Below are positions 43,878-51,412 of a stretch of DNA of 64,000 nt, one piece after another. The DNA is from Emticicia sp037153985 (GTDB lineage Bacteria; Bacteroidota; Bacteroidia; Cytophagales; Spirosomataceae): NCBI RefSeq assembly GCF_037153985.1, contig NZ_JBBAYI010000001.1:930001-994000 (forward strand). Reading direction: 5' to 3'. Position 1 is the first letter of the stretch, and every line of letters starts with the position of its first letter. The notes beneath the pieces are model-generated. The model was not told the origin of the DNA and did not search any database. It was given only the letters and a program-made list of their open reading frames with translations. The translations under genes and the position numbers were made by a program.

Positions 43878-44347
43878 TCAACTAATTCTTTTTCAAAATA
43901 TGCCACATCGCTTTCAGGATTGTAGTTATAAGGTATAGTTTCTACAAATTGTAGCGTTTTATAGAGTTTATTTGCCGATTCAAGTCTTCTGAGGGTATCT
44001 AGCTTCATCGTTTTGTAGCCTTTGCTTTTGGCCTCATTTATAATAACTAAAGCTAATTTTTTACCTAAACCTATGCCCTGATACGCGGGTTTCACATATA
44101 ATCGTTTCATTTCACAAACACCTTCTTCTAACTTCCATAAAGCTACACAACCAGCACTGGCTCCATCTACTCTGGCTAAAAAAATGGCTCCTTCCGGCTC
44201 GGCATATTTAGCTGGTAGCTTGGCTAGTTCTTCTTCAAAATTCTGAAAGCAGAGGTCTACTTGCAGAAACCTCGCATACTCTCTGAAAAGGTTCTTTACC
44301 TCTTCTAAATCTTGTGCCGTAGCTATTTTTTCGATGCTTATTCTCAT
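43865..44347 (-). CDS. GNAT-family N-acetyltransferase
   Basis: A 160-residue GNAT-fold protein. The acetyl-CoA site is MKRLYVKPAYQGIGLGKKLALVIINEAKSKGYKTMKLDTLRRLESANKLYKTLQFV (about residues 80-138), with the Q/RxxGxG/A motif as YQGIGLGK. The late YNYNPESDVAYFEKEL end is common in GNAT proteins that act on small amines or amino acids. The substrate is unknown. The gene lies just upstream of the Sua5 gene with a 13-bp overlap, hinting at translational coupling. Confidence 0.85.
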   Translation of the reverse strand: MRISIEKIATAQDLEEVKNLFREYARFLQVDLCFQNFEEELAKLPAKYAEPEGAIFLARVDGASAGCVALWKLEEGVCEMKRLYVKPAYQGIGLGKKLALVIINEAKSKGYKTMKLDTLRRLESANKLYKTLQFVETIPYNYNPESDVAYFEKELVEWQA

Positions 44348-44412
44348 TTGTTTTATTTTTTACGTATCACGGAATGGCATTCCGTTACGGGTAGTAGCTA
44401 CCTTAGTTTATT

Positions 44413-45144
44413 TCAGGCATACCCCACTTCAACTAACGTAAGCCCTTCAGCCGGAACAGCCCTACCAGCTTTTTGTCTGTTCTTGGCTAAAATAATTTCT
44501 TCAAAACCTTCAAGGCTCAGTTTCCCTGTACCCACTTCCAGCATTGTTCCCACAATAGCCCTTACCATGCCTCTTAAAAACCTGTCGGCCTTGATATGAA
44601 ACAGTGAAAACTGGCCGTCCTGTTCCCAGTAAGCCCATTCAATTTTACAGTTAAAAGTGGCTACATCTGTATGAACTTTACTAAAACACTGAAAATCTAT
44701 ATGTTTCTTCATAAGCTCTCCTGCCCTGTTCATCAGGTCAATGTCCAGACTGGCTCTATAAAAGTAAGAAAACTCTTGCCAGAACGGTGATTTCACCGGA
44801 GTTATCCGATACGTATATCTTCTAAAAGTGGCATCAAACCTTGAATGAAAATCATCTGCTACCTCTACAATCTGCCTAACAGCAATATCTTTAGGTAAAA
44901 CACCATTCACCGCGTACACAATTTTATCCACATTTTTTAAAGGCTCAGCTACATCGAAATGAGCAAATTGCTGGTACGCGTGCACACCTGCATCGGTTCT
45001 GCTACTTCCTACAATTTGCATGGGTTGCCGCAGCACGGTTGTCAATGCCTGCTCAATATACCCCTGCACCGTTGGTGCATTTTCCTGAATCTGCCAGCCA
45101 TGAAAAACAGTTCCTTTGTAAGAACACTCTAATAAATAACGCAT
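44413..45144 (-). CDS. truA: tRNA pseudouridine synthase A
   Basis: About 243 residues from the ATG at 45144 (MRYLLECSYKGTVFHGWQIQENAPTVQG), preferred over the upstream ATG at 45165 because the family begins with this strand. The catalytic Asp lies in the RTDAGVHA block (SSRTDAGVHAYQQFAHFD). Further signatures are FRRYTYRI and FLRGMVRAIVGTMLEVGTG. TruA makes pseudouridine at positions 38-40 in the anticodon arm. The gene is 66 bp upstream of the GNAT gene on the same strand and may share its transcript. Confidence 0.93.
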   Translation of the reverse strand: MRYLLECSYKGTVFHGWQIQENAPTVQGYIEQALTTVLRQPMQIVGSSRTDAGVHAYQQFAHFDVAEPLKNVDKIVYAVNGVLPKDIAVRQIVEVADDFHSRFDATFRRYTYRITPVKSPFWQEFSYFYRASLDIDLMNRAGELMKKHIDFQCFSKVHTDVATFNCKIEWAYWEQDGQFSLFHIKADRFLRGMVRAIVGTMLEVGTGKLSLEGFEEIILAKNRQKAGRAVPAEGLTLVEVGYA

Positions 45145-45316
45145 GAGGCAAAGATAATACCCCAAACTATAACTAAATCAATAGATGAAGGTAATTTTTT
45201 CAGACTTCATCCATCAGCTATTTTAGTTACTGGGGTTTTTATTTATCTTTAGAGCCGTTATCAGCTAGCTTTTATTATTTCAGACTGCCTGCTCAAAGCA
45301 CCTGAACGTCGTTTTA

Positions 45317-45369
45317 TTCCACAATCTTATCCACATCGTGGAACATTTTTTCCACTCCGTGGAACATTT
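45317..45369 (+). promoter_or_regulatory. parS-like direct repeats upstream of parA
   Basis: GTGGAACATTT occurs at 45338-45348 and again at 45359-45369, exactly 21 bp apart. Each copy is preceded by TCCAC (45330-45334 and 45351-45355) with a three-base spacer, and a third TTCCAC lies at 45317-45322. GTGGAACA is one half of the known parS form TGTTCCACGTGGAACA. The array ends two bases before the -33 element of the parA promoter. An exact DnaA box TTATCCACA overlaps it at 45327-45335. Confidence 0.45.
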
Positions 45370-45371
45370 AA

Positions 45372-45402
45372 TTGTTTCTTAATATTAAAAGTCTGATATT
45401 TG
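45372..45402 (+). promoter_or_regulatory. Promoter of parA
   Basis: TTGT at 45372-45375, a 19-bp spacer and GATATTTG at 45395-45402 (one mismatch to TAnnTTTG). The ATG follows at 45431. Confidence 0.55.
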
Positions 45403-45430
45403 ACACAGTAATTTTCTCTAACCACAAGCA

Positions 45431-46213
45431 ATGGGAAAAATAATAGCAATAGCCAACCAGAAGGGAGGCGTAGGTAAAACAACCACTACAATAAATTTAG
45501 CAGCCAGTTTAGCTGCGCTGGAATTCCGTACGCTCATTATTGATGCTGACCCACAAGCCAATGCCACTTCAGGGCTAGGCTTTAATCCTAAGGAAGTGGA
45601 AAACAGTATTTATGAATGTATGGTCGATAATATCCGCCCGCGTGATGTTATCATAGAAACCGATTTCCCTAACCTCGATTTATTACCTTCTCATATTGAC
45701 CTTGTAGGAGCAGAAATTGAAATGATTAACCTGCCTAAAAGAGAAGAAAAAATGAAAGAGTCGTTAATGGATGTGAAAGACATGTATGACTTCATCATTA
45801 TTGACTGCTCACCTTCATTAGGGTTAATTGTGATTAATAGCCTTACGGCTGCTGACTCAGTAATTGTGCCTGTACAATGCGAATACTTCGCGCTGGAGGG
45901 GTTAGGAAAACTATTAAATACCATCAAGATTATTCAGCAACGCCTTAATCCGGCACTGACTATTGAAGGTATTTTATTAACTATGTACGATTTACGCGTA
46001 CGTTTATCTAATCAGGTCGTGCATGAAGTAACAACGCATTTCAGAAATATGGTTTTTCAGACACTCATTCCGAGAAACATCCGTCTTTCTGAGTCGCCAA
46101 GTTATGGCGTTCCTGCTATTGCGCAGGATGCTGAAAGCAAAGGAGCCATAAGTTACCTGAATCTTGCTCGTGAGATTCTGATAAAAAATGGAAAACTTGT
46201 ATTAGAAAACTGA
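45431..46213 (+). CDS. parA: Chromosome-partitioning ATPase ParA (Soj)
   Basis: A complete 260-residue ParA/Soj-type P-loop ATPase. It forms gradients on the nucleoid that move ParB-parS complexes. Motifs: the deviant Walker A KGGVGKTTTTINLA with the signature Lys (about residues 11-17), Walker A' DADPQANATSGLG, and the later DFIIIDCSPSLGLIVINSL. The C-terminus is ordinary. The short N-terminus without an HTH marks it as a chromosomal rather than a plasmid-type autoregulating ParA. It is followed by parB after 76 bp. Confidence 0.95.
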   Translation: MGKIIAIANQKGGVGKTTTTINLAASLAALEFRTLIIDADPQANATSGLGFNPKEVENSIYECMVDNIRPRDVIIETDFPNLDLLPSHIDLVGAEIEMINLPKREEKMKESLMDVKDMYDFIIIDCSPSLGLIVINSLTAADSVIVPVQCEYFALEGLGKLLNTIKIIQQRLNPALTIEGILLTMYDLRVRLSNQVVHEVTTHFRNMVFQTLIPRNIRLSESPSYGVPAIAQDAESKGAISYLNLAREILIKNGKLVLEN

Positions 46214-46289
46214 TTTTCGTTGAAGAGTTAAAATAAATGTACGTGGGAAACTGATGCCCTAATCAGGTTTTCATTTAACATTAAAAAAT

Positions 46290-47210
46290 ATGGAAACAAA
46301 AATAGTCAACACAAAGAAAAGTATGACCGGACTTGGTAGAGGTTTGGGTGCGTTGCTTTCAGACTCTGGGAATGTTGCCGAAACTCCAATTCCTCGTAGG
46401 CTGGAAGCTATCAGTTCCATGCATGAGATAATGATTGATTCGGTTGAGACTAACCCTTTCCAACCTCGTACCCATTTTGACCAAGAAGCACTACAAGAAT
46501 TAGCTGAGTCAATTAAAGTACTGGGTATTATTCAACCTATTACAGTAAAAGAGGCTAGCCCCGGTAAATATCAGTTAATTTCAGGCGAACGCCGTTTGCA
46601 GGCTTCAAAACTGGCAGGTTTAACCAAGATACCTGCTTATATTCGTACTGCCGACGACCAACAGATGCTCGAAATGGCACTCATCGAAAATATTCAGCGT
46701 GAAAACCTGAATGCCATCGAAATTGCCCTGAGTTACCATAGGCTCTTAAGTGAATTTCAACTAAAACAAGAAGAACTGGGCGACAGAGTCGGAAAAAACC
46801 GCACAACAGTAAATAATTATTTACGCCTTCTGAAACTTCCTGACGTGATTCAGGCGGCTGTTCGTGACAACGAAATTTCGATGGGCCACGCTCGTGCCTT
46901 AATTAATATCGATAACCACGAAACACAAATAAAACTTTTTACCAAAGTAATTGAAGAAAACTGGTCGGTGCGTAAGATTGAAGATGAAGTAAGAAGACTG
47001 GCCCTGATGATGCCGGAAGAAGGTAAAGGTAAACGCCAGACTTCAATAAAACAGGAGATTTCTTCGTTACAATTCAGGCTTCAAGGGTATTTCGGCACAA
47101 AAGTATTGATACGCGCCGACGAAAAACATAAAGGAGAAATCAAGATTCCGTTTTCATCAAAAGACGAACTCGATAAAATCTTGAATTCAATAAAGGTTAA
47201 TCAGGACTAA
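46290..47210 (+). CDS. parB: Chromosome-partitioning protein ParB (Spo0J)
   Basis: A complete 306-residue ParB. It has the start KKSMTGLGRGLGALLSD, typical of Spo0J, the CTP-binding ParB/Srx domain with NPFQPRTHFD and LISGERRLQASKLAGL (the GERR motif), then ALIENIQRENLNAIEIALSY, a helix-turn-helix in the region LKQEELGDRVGKNRTTVNNYLRLLKLP, and a C-terminal dimerisation domain (SLQFRLQGYFGTKVLIR onward). It should bind parS and spread as a CTP-dependent clamp. Candidate sites lie upstream of parA. Confidence 0.95.
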   Translation: METKIVNTKKSMTGLGRGLGALLSDSGNVAETPIPRRLEAISSMHEIMIDSVETNPFQPRTHFDQEALQELAESIKVLGIIQPITVKEASPGKYQLISGERRLQASKLAGLTKIPAYIRTADDQQMLEMALIENIQRENLNAIEIALSYHRLLSEFQLKQEELGDRVGKNRTTVNNYLRLLKLPDVIQAAVRDNEISMGHARALINIDNHETQIKLFTKVIEENWSVRKIEDEVRRLALMMPEEGKGKRQTSIKQEISSLQFRLQGYFGTKVLIRADEKHKGEIKIPFSSKDELDKILNSIKVNQD

Positions 47211-47231
47211 GTCATAAAAATTGTTAAAGAA

Positions 47232-47262
47232 TTGTGAGAAGAAATACGAGAGCCTATTTTTG
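47232..47262 (+). promoter_or_regulatory. Promoter of the DUF5683 gene
   Basis: TTGT at 47232-47235, a 19-bp spacer and TATTTTTG at 47255-47262, a full consensus match. It lies 30 bp upstream of the ATG at 47292 and probably drives the DUF5683-dapB-lepB genes. Confidence 0.7.
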
Positions 47263-47291
47263 TCTCTTTGCATCAATTAAATTTTCAGAAT

Positions 47292-47951
47292 ATGGTTCGT
47301 AAGTTGGTCTGGCTTTTACTGATAACAAATATTTCTTTTGCTCAAAAACCTGATACTGTCAAAAATAATCTTACAGAAGTTGACTCCATCACAGTATTAG
47401 TGCCTGATTCATCAAAAAAAATTAGTTTCGTTAAAAGATTTTTAAAAGCAGATTCCATCCGAAAAGCTAATCCAGCCCGAAAAGCACTCATCCGTTCTTT
47501 GGTACTACCCGGCTGGGGGCAAGCTACAAATAAAGAATACTGGGTAATTCCGATTATTTATACGGCTGCTACTGGAGGAGTATACGCTTACTGGTTTGCT
47601 AACGACAGATATTGGTATTACAAACATTATTTGCAGCAAATTATTTACGAAAAGAAGACCGAAATTGAAGTTGAAGAAATTTCGGGTTTATTTAACAAAA
47701 AAACAGGCAATATCATAGGGCCTTTTACTAAAGCCCAGATTGAACCCGCCGTTAATAGTTTTAGAAGGTACAGAGATTTATCGGTTATTTTGTTTGCTGT
47801 GGGTTGGGCTTTACAGGCTGTACAGGCCAATGTATCGGCCCATCTTAAAAATTTTGATATGAGTGATGATATCTCTCTTAAATTTGAGCCGAATATCCAG
47901 CCAAGTATGTATGGCATGAATATGGGAGCAAAAATTACCTTGAAATTTTAA
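47292..47951 (+). CDS. DUF5683 domain-containing membrane protein
   Basis: About 219 residues. The start is set at the ATG 47292 (MVRKLVWLLLITNISFAQ), since the longer frame opens with a TTG inside the leader. A signal peptide is followed by the DUF5683 core: RKALIRSLVLPGWGQATNKEYWVIPIIYTAATGGVYAYW (about residues 58-98), FRRYRDLSVILFAVGWALQAVQANVSAHLKNFDMSDDIS and a short beta end with LKFEP. The Pro-Gly-Trp-Gly-Gln block is typical. The function is unknown. In Bacteroidota this gene commonly stands next to parB, dapB and lepB, as it does here. Confidence 0.88.
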   Translation: MVRKLVWLLLITNISFAQKPDTVKNNLTEVDSITVLVPDSSKKISFVKRFLKADSIRKANPARKALIRSLVLPGWGQATNKEYWVIPIIYTAATGGVYAYWFANDRYWYYKHYLQQIIYEKKTEIEVEEISGLFNKKTGNIIGPFTKAQIEPAVNSFRRYRDLSVILFAVGWALQAVQANVSAHLKNFDMSDDISLKFEPNIQPSMYGMNMGAKITLKF

Positions 47952-47977
47952 TTTATAATTAAGTAAGAATTATTTGT

Positions 47978-48697
47978 ATGCGCATAGCACTATTAGGATA
48001 TGGTAAAATGGGTAAAGTAATTGAACAGATTGCTTTACAGAGAGGTCATGAAATTTCTGCCAGAATAGACATCAGCAATCGTGCTGATTTATTGTCGTTA
48101 AGCCCTGACAACACCGATGCGGTTATTGAGTTCAGTTCTCCTGAATCTGCCTACGGAAATCTTAAATTCTGTATGGAATTTGGTTTACCAACGGTTTCAG
48201 GCACCACTGGCTGGCTTCAACATAAACATGAAATAGAAAAACTTTGCCTCGAAAACAAAGGAGCTTTTTTCTATGCTTCCAATTATAGCATTGGTGTAAA
48301 TCTTTTTTTTGAACTTAATAAAACATTAGCTCGCCTCATGAACCCTTACACAACCGAGTATAAGGTTTCAAGCAATGAAATACACCATACTGAAAAAAAA
48401 GATAGCCCAAGCGGAACAGCCATTACACTAGCCGAAGGAATCATCGAAAATCTGGCAAGTAAAGACAAATGGGTTAATAACCAGATTGCCGCCGAAAACG
48501 AAGTGCCTATATGGTCGTCAAGAGAAGGAAAAGTACCAGGCACACACGAAATAAAGTATATTTCAGACGTTGACCAACTCGAAATCAAACATATTGCCCA
48601 TAGCCGTAACGGCTTTGCCTTAGGTGCAGTAATTGCCGCCGAGTGGATTTATGGTAAAACAGGTATTTTCGGTATGAAAGATATGCTAGGTTTTTAA
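47978..48697 (+). CDS. dapB: 4-hydroxy-tetrahydrodipicolinate reductase
   Basis: A complete 239-residue DapB, the second committed step of lysine and meso-diaminopimelate synthesis. Motifs: the N-terminal nucleotide-binding GYGKMGKVIEQIALQRGHE, VIEFSSPESAYGN, SGTTGW, and the catalytic His/Lys region EIHHTEKKDSPSGTAITLAEG. The C-terminal ELKHIAHSR-like part is LEIKHIAHSRNGFALGAV. It starts 26 bp after the DUF5683 stop and is followed by lepB, so it is in the middle of a probable operon. Confidence 0.95.
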   Translation: MRIALLGYGKMGKVIEQIALQRGHEISARIDISNRADLLSLSPDNTDAVIEFSSPESAYGNLKFCMEFGLPTVSGTTGWLQHKHEIEKLCLENKGAFFYASNYSIGVNLFFELNKTLARLMNPYTTEYKVSSNEIHHTEKKDSPSGTAITLAEGIIENLASKDKWVNNQIAAENEVPIWSSREGKVPGTHEIKYISDVDQLEIKHIAHSRNGFALGAVIAAEWIYGKTGIFGMKDMLGF

Positions 48698-48774
48698 AAC
48701 TTTTCCTATCACTTTTACAATATACTAACAACTATAATCATTAAATTAAAAATCTCTATTCAAGAGCTTATTAT

Positions 48775-49923
48775 ATGGCAGAAGTACAAACGCAAGCAGC
48801 AACAAAACCTGTGAAGAAAAAATCAGCCCTGAGAGAATGGTTTGACTCCATCTTATTTGCTGTGGTAGCAGCAACCCTTATCAGATGGTTATTTCTTGAG
48901 GCTTATACCATTCCAACAGGTTCGATGGAAAAAAGTTTATTGGTCAATGACTTCCTTTTTGTAAGTAAACTACATTACGGAACCAGAACACCAAAAACAA
49001 TTTTACAACTACCTTTAACACACCAGAAAGTGTGGTTTACTGATATTCCTTCATACCTTGACTGGATTCAGCTTCCACAATATAGATTACCCGGTTTTAC
49101 TTCCGTAAAAAATGGCGATGTTGTAGTGTTCAATTATCCGGGTTGCCCTTCCAGACCTCCAGATGGGCACGGTGGCTATGACGAATACCCTGTTGATTTA
49201 CGTACTAATTATATTAAACGTTGTATTGGTATCGGTGGCGATGTTGTAGAAGTAAGAGAAGGACAGGTGTTTGTTAATAACAAAAAATTTGATAACCCTG
49301 CCGGTTCACAAATGCAATATCTGATTACAGCAGATACCGACATCAATCCTAAGTTTTTTACTAAATATGATATTACGCTAAAAGGCAGCGACACTAGTGA
49401 TGGAAAATACATTTACCTGATTGAAGCCACAAGTGCCGTAATTGAAGAGTTAAAGAAAATTGATTTCATTAAAGGTATTACGCCTAAAACCATAGCTAAA
49501 GGAGATATTGACTATCGTTCAAATCAGGAGCCGTTTCCACATAACGCGAAATTGTTTCCGTGGAATTTCGATAACTATGGACCATTGCTAGTTCCTAAAA
49601 AAGGAATGACAATTACACTGGACGAGAAAAACATAGCAACTTATTGGGGTGTAATTACGGTTTTTGACCATAACGAAAATGCTAAATACGAAAACGGCAA
49701 AATACTTATCGACGGCAAACCTATTACTTCTTATACGTTCAAACAGAACTATTACTTTATGATGGGTGATAACAGATATGAATCAGACGATTCGAGAGGT
49801 TGGGGTTTTGTACCCGAAGACCACATCGTAGGTAAAGCAGTATTTATCTGGATGTCGATTGATAGTGAGGGTAGTTTCCTTAATAAAATCAGATGGAGCC
49901 GCTTATTTAGTATCATCAGATAA
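48775..49923 (+). CDS. lepB: Signal peptidase I
   Basis: A 382-residue type I signal peptidase, longer than E. coli LepB (324) and typical of Bacteroidota. One N-terminal membrane segment (about residues 26-46) follows a charged cytoplasmic start. The catalytic Ser is in IPTGSMEKSLLVNDFLFVSKL (near residue 51) and the Lys in TNYIKRCIGIGGDVVEVREG (near residue 144). An insertion of about 130 residues separates that region from the closing GDNRYESDDSRGWGFVPEDHIVGKAVFIWMS. It removes signal peptides on the outer face of the cytoplasmic membrane. A decayed insertion sequence begins 18 bp after the stop. Confidence 0.94.
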   Translation: MAEVQTQAATKPVKKKSALREWFDSILFAVVAATLIRWLFLEAYTIPTGSMEKSLLVNDFLFVSKLHYGTRTPKTILQLPLTHQKVWFTDIPSYLDWIQLPQYRLPGFTSVKNGDVVVFNYPGCPSRPPDGHGGYDEYPVDLRTNYIKRCIGIGGDVVEVREGQVFVNNKKFDNPAGSQMQYLITADTDINPKFFTKYDITLKGSDTSDGKYIYLIEATSAVIEELKKIDFIKGITPKTIAKGDIDYRSNQEPFPHNAKLFPWNFDNYGPLLVPKKGMTITLDEKNIATYWGVITVFDHNENAKYENGKILIDGKPITSYTFKQNYYFMMGDNRYESDDSRGWGFVPEDHIVGKAVFIWMSIDSEGSFLNKIRWSRLFSIIR

Positions 49924-49941
49924 GATACTCTGAAAATTCCG

Positions 49942-49961
49942 ATAAACATGAGTTATCCCGA
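49942..49961. repeat. Terminal inverted repeat, left end of the decayed IS
   Basis: ATAAACATGAGTTATCCCGA; its reverse complement matches the right end at 50549-50568 at 18 of 20 positions. The transposase remnant stop (49953-49955) falls inside it. Confidence 0.7.
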
Positions 49962-50464
49962 ATTTTGGATGATGCTTAAATGAATTAAGGCATTCCAGCA
50001 ATTGGAGATGGCTAATCTTAGTCAGTAAATCGGTACCGAAGCCATTCGGTACCGATTTACTGTTCTATAACACCACTTTTTGAGTAACTTAGCAATAAAA
50101 CTACTCCTATTTCGAATCACCAAGAGTAGAAAATCGTAAACTAAGGTAACAATAGCCATTAGTTTACCTCAACTTTCCCATTTTTTACTCCGAAGTAGAT
50201 TGCTGATGCGTTTAGTTCCTACTGGGTATGGGCCAAACCACACATATAAGCTCCTACCTCACTTAATAATAAGCCCATTTTCTGATTACAAAACACCAGT
50301 ATAGCCATAGCCATAAATAAATCAAAAAAAGTACGGCTTAGATGTTTATCTTTCTGGTTAAAAAGCCTTGTTAGAACTCCTTGAAGATATTGAACAGATT
50401 GTATTAGAAGAAAGTCACCAGTGTTATTACTTGTATGCTTAGTTTTTGATATTACTGTAAACAT
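49953..50464 (-). pseudogene. Transposase remnant (DDE type, probably IS4-like), frameshifted and internally deleted
   Basis: Reading the minus strand from 50464, the first frame gives LTRLFNQKDKHLSRTFFDLF, then GLLLSEVGAYMCGLAHTQ and a stop at 50219. One frame over, just past that point, the text continues as GTKRISNLLRSKKWES, the known follow-on in this transposase type. After a stop and a gap, the same frame gives LVYDFLLLVIRNRSSFIAKL, NRYRMASVPIY, a second TGA and LRLAISNCWNALIHLSIIQN before the final TAA. The central catalytic part is missing. The 18-bp perfect palindrome at 50023-50062 lies in the coding remnant, over NRYRMASVPIY. Confidence 0.7.
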
Positions 50465-50470
50465 AAAAAA

Positions 50471-50524
50471 GACCTTCTGGTAAAATTGTGTTTGCAGTGA
50501 TTCACAAATTTAACCAGAAGGCTC
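50471..50524. terminator. Long hairpin inside the IS 5' leader
   Basis: GACCTTCTGGTAAAATTGTG (50471-50490) pairs imperfectly with the region 50503-50524 and is flanked by A and T runs. It lies between the right terminal repeat and the transposase start. A hairpin here can block read-through from the ccm operon and act as a terminator for it. Confidence 0.6.
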
Positions 50525-50548
50525 TTTTTTTAATTAGCATCCTTAAAG

Positions 50549-50568
50549 TCGGGATGACTCATATTTAT
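50549..50568. repeat. Terminal inverted repeat, right end of the decayed IS
   Basis: TCGGGATGACTCATATTTAT, partner of 49942-49961. It covers positions 50565-50567, the stop codon of the DCC gene on the minus strand. Confidence 0.7.
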
Positions 50569-50954
50569 AAAAACCTCGCTCTTAACTCTGGTGTTGGTAT
50601 TCGGCAGGCATCTCTTTTACCCATAAACCTGTAACGGTTTTTAGCGACTAAATCATAGAAAAAATCGCGGATAAATTTCGGCACTATCCTGAACACGTAT
50701 AAGATTTTCCAGAGGCCGTCCATCTGGCGTGCTATTTCGAGCGCAGCATCCGATTTCTGATACAACTTTCCATCTTTTTCTAGCATCACACTATCAAAAT
50801 CAGTCAGCGATACTATGTTATGTTTCGTCAAAACTGTTTTTCCTGCCTCTGACTGCAAAGCAGCAAATTTAAAAACGCCTTTTTTATCTCTGTCAATCAG
50901 AAAATTGATAGTGGCATTACAGAAGTTACAAACACCATCAAATAAGATAATCAT
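50565..50954 (-). CDS. DCC-family thiol-disulfide oxidoreductase-like protein (DUF393/YuxK)
   Basis: A 129-residue DCC1-like protein. The signature D-G-V-C-N-F-C is at the start (MIILFDGVCNFCNATINFLIDRD), followed by FKFAALQSEAGK and the typical end in YRFMGKRDACRIPTPELRARFL. The CxxC-type pair suggests a thiol oxidoreductase. The stop codon at 50565-50567 lies inside the terminal repeat of the decayed IS, so the C-terminus may have been shortened or replaced by the insertion. It begins 5 bp after the ccmE stop and is likely part of that operon. Confidence 0.87.
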   Translation of the reverse strand: MIILFDGVCNFCNATINFLIDRDKKGVFKFAALQSEAGKTVLTKHNIVSLTDFDSVMLEKDGKLYQKSDAALEIARQMDGLWKILYVFRIVPKFIRDFFYDLVAKNRYRFMGKRDACRIPTPELRARFL

Positions 50955-50959
50955 TGTTA

Positions 50960-51412
50960 TTACTGATTTTTCATCGAAACTGCTGGTTTGCTTTCTTCAG
51001 CTTCAAGATTATTGTTATTGTATTTTGATGGACATTTCAACAGAATTTGTTCTGCCCGAAAAACTTTATTTTTCAAATCCATACTACCCACAACTACCAC
51101 TTTTTCTGACTTATCTAAATCTTGCGGTTTGGGCTGGTTATAAATAACGCGTTCTTCGCGGTGCAAAGAGTCAATCATTGTAAACTGAAAACTGTTAGGG
51201 TCAGTTACTGGGTCATAAATCATGCCTACAATATTACCCTGATTATCCTTTTTCAGTGAACCTACTACGTGAATCGATTTGCTGCTACCTTCTTTCGCTA
51301 TTTCTTCAGCCTCGCTAAAGCTAACATACGTACTGGCATCTCCAACCGTTGAGATAATGATTCCTACGGCTATGGCAATTACTCCCAATGCTATAATATG
51401 TGATTTTTTCAT
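50960..51412 (-). CDS. ccmE: Cytochrome c maturation haem chaperone CcmE, CxxxY type
   Basis: A 150-residue protein with one N-terminal membrane segment (about residues 5-23) and the CcmE OB-fold domain: HVVGSLKKDNQGNIVGMIYDPVTDPNSFQFTMIDS, VIYNQPKPQDLDKSEKVVVVGSMDLKNKVFRAEQILLKCPSKY. In classical CcmE the haem is held by His in H-x-x-x-Y (after AKHDENY); here the matching block is LLKCPSKY, which gives C-x-x-x-Y with a Cys. This CxxxY variant is known from some Deltaproteobacteria and archaea. It overlaps ccmD by 4 bp and is followed by the DCC gene. Confidence 0.88.
   Translation of the reverse strand: MKKSHIIALGVIAIAVGIIISTVGDASTYVSFSEAEEIAKEGSSKSIHVVGSLKKDNQGNIVGMIYDPVTDPNSFQFTMIDSLHREERVIYNQPKPQDLDKSEKVVVVGSMDLKNKVFRAEQILLKCPSKYNNNNLEAEESKPAVSMKNQ

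Larger units (their letters stand above)
49942..50568 (-). mobile_element. Decayed insertion sequence with terminal inverted repeats
   Basis: The ends are a matching pair. The left end at 49942-49961 reads ATAAACATGAGTTATCCCGA, and the right end at 50549-50568 is TCGGGATGACTCATATTTAT, which matches its reverse complement at 18 of 20 positions. Between them lies a minus-strand transposase remnant. The element is about 627 bp, well short of a full transposase element, so an internal deletion is inferred. No target-site duplication was found in the flanks. The right terminal repeat includes the stop codon of the DCC gene. The IS family is not certain; an IS4-type DDE transposase is my best guess. 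Confidence 0.75.

Noticed and set aside
45301..45370. Chromosomal replication origin at the parA leader
   Set aside because: One exact DnaA box and two parS-like half sites are not enough. There is no cluster of boxes or AT-rich unwinding region, and dnaA is not adjacent.
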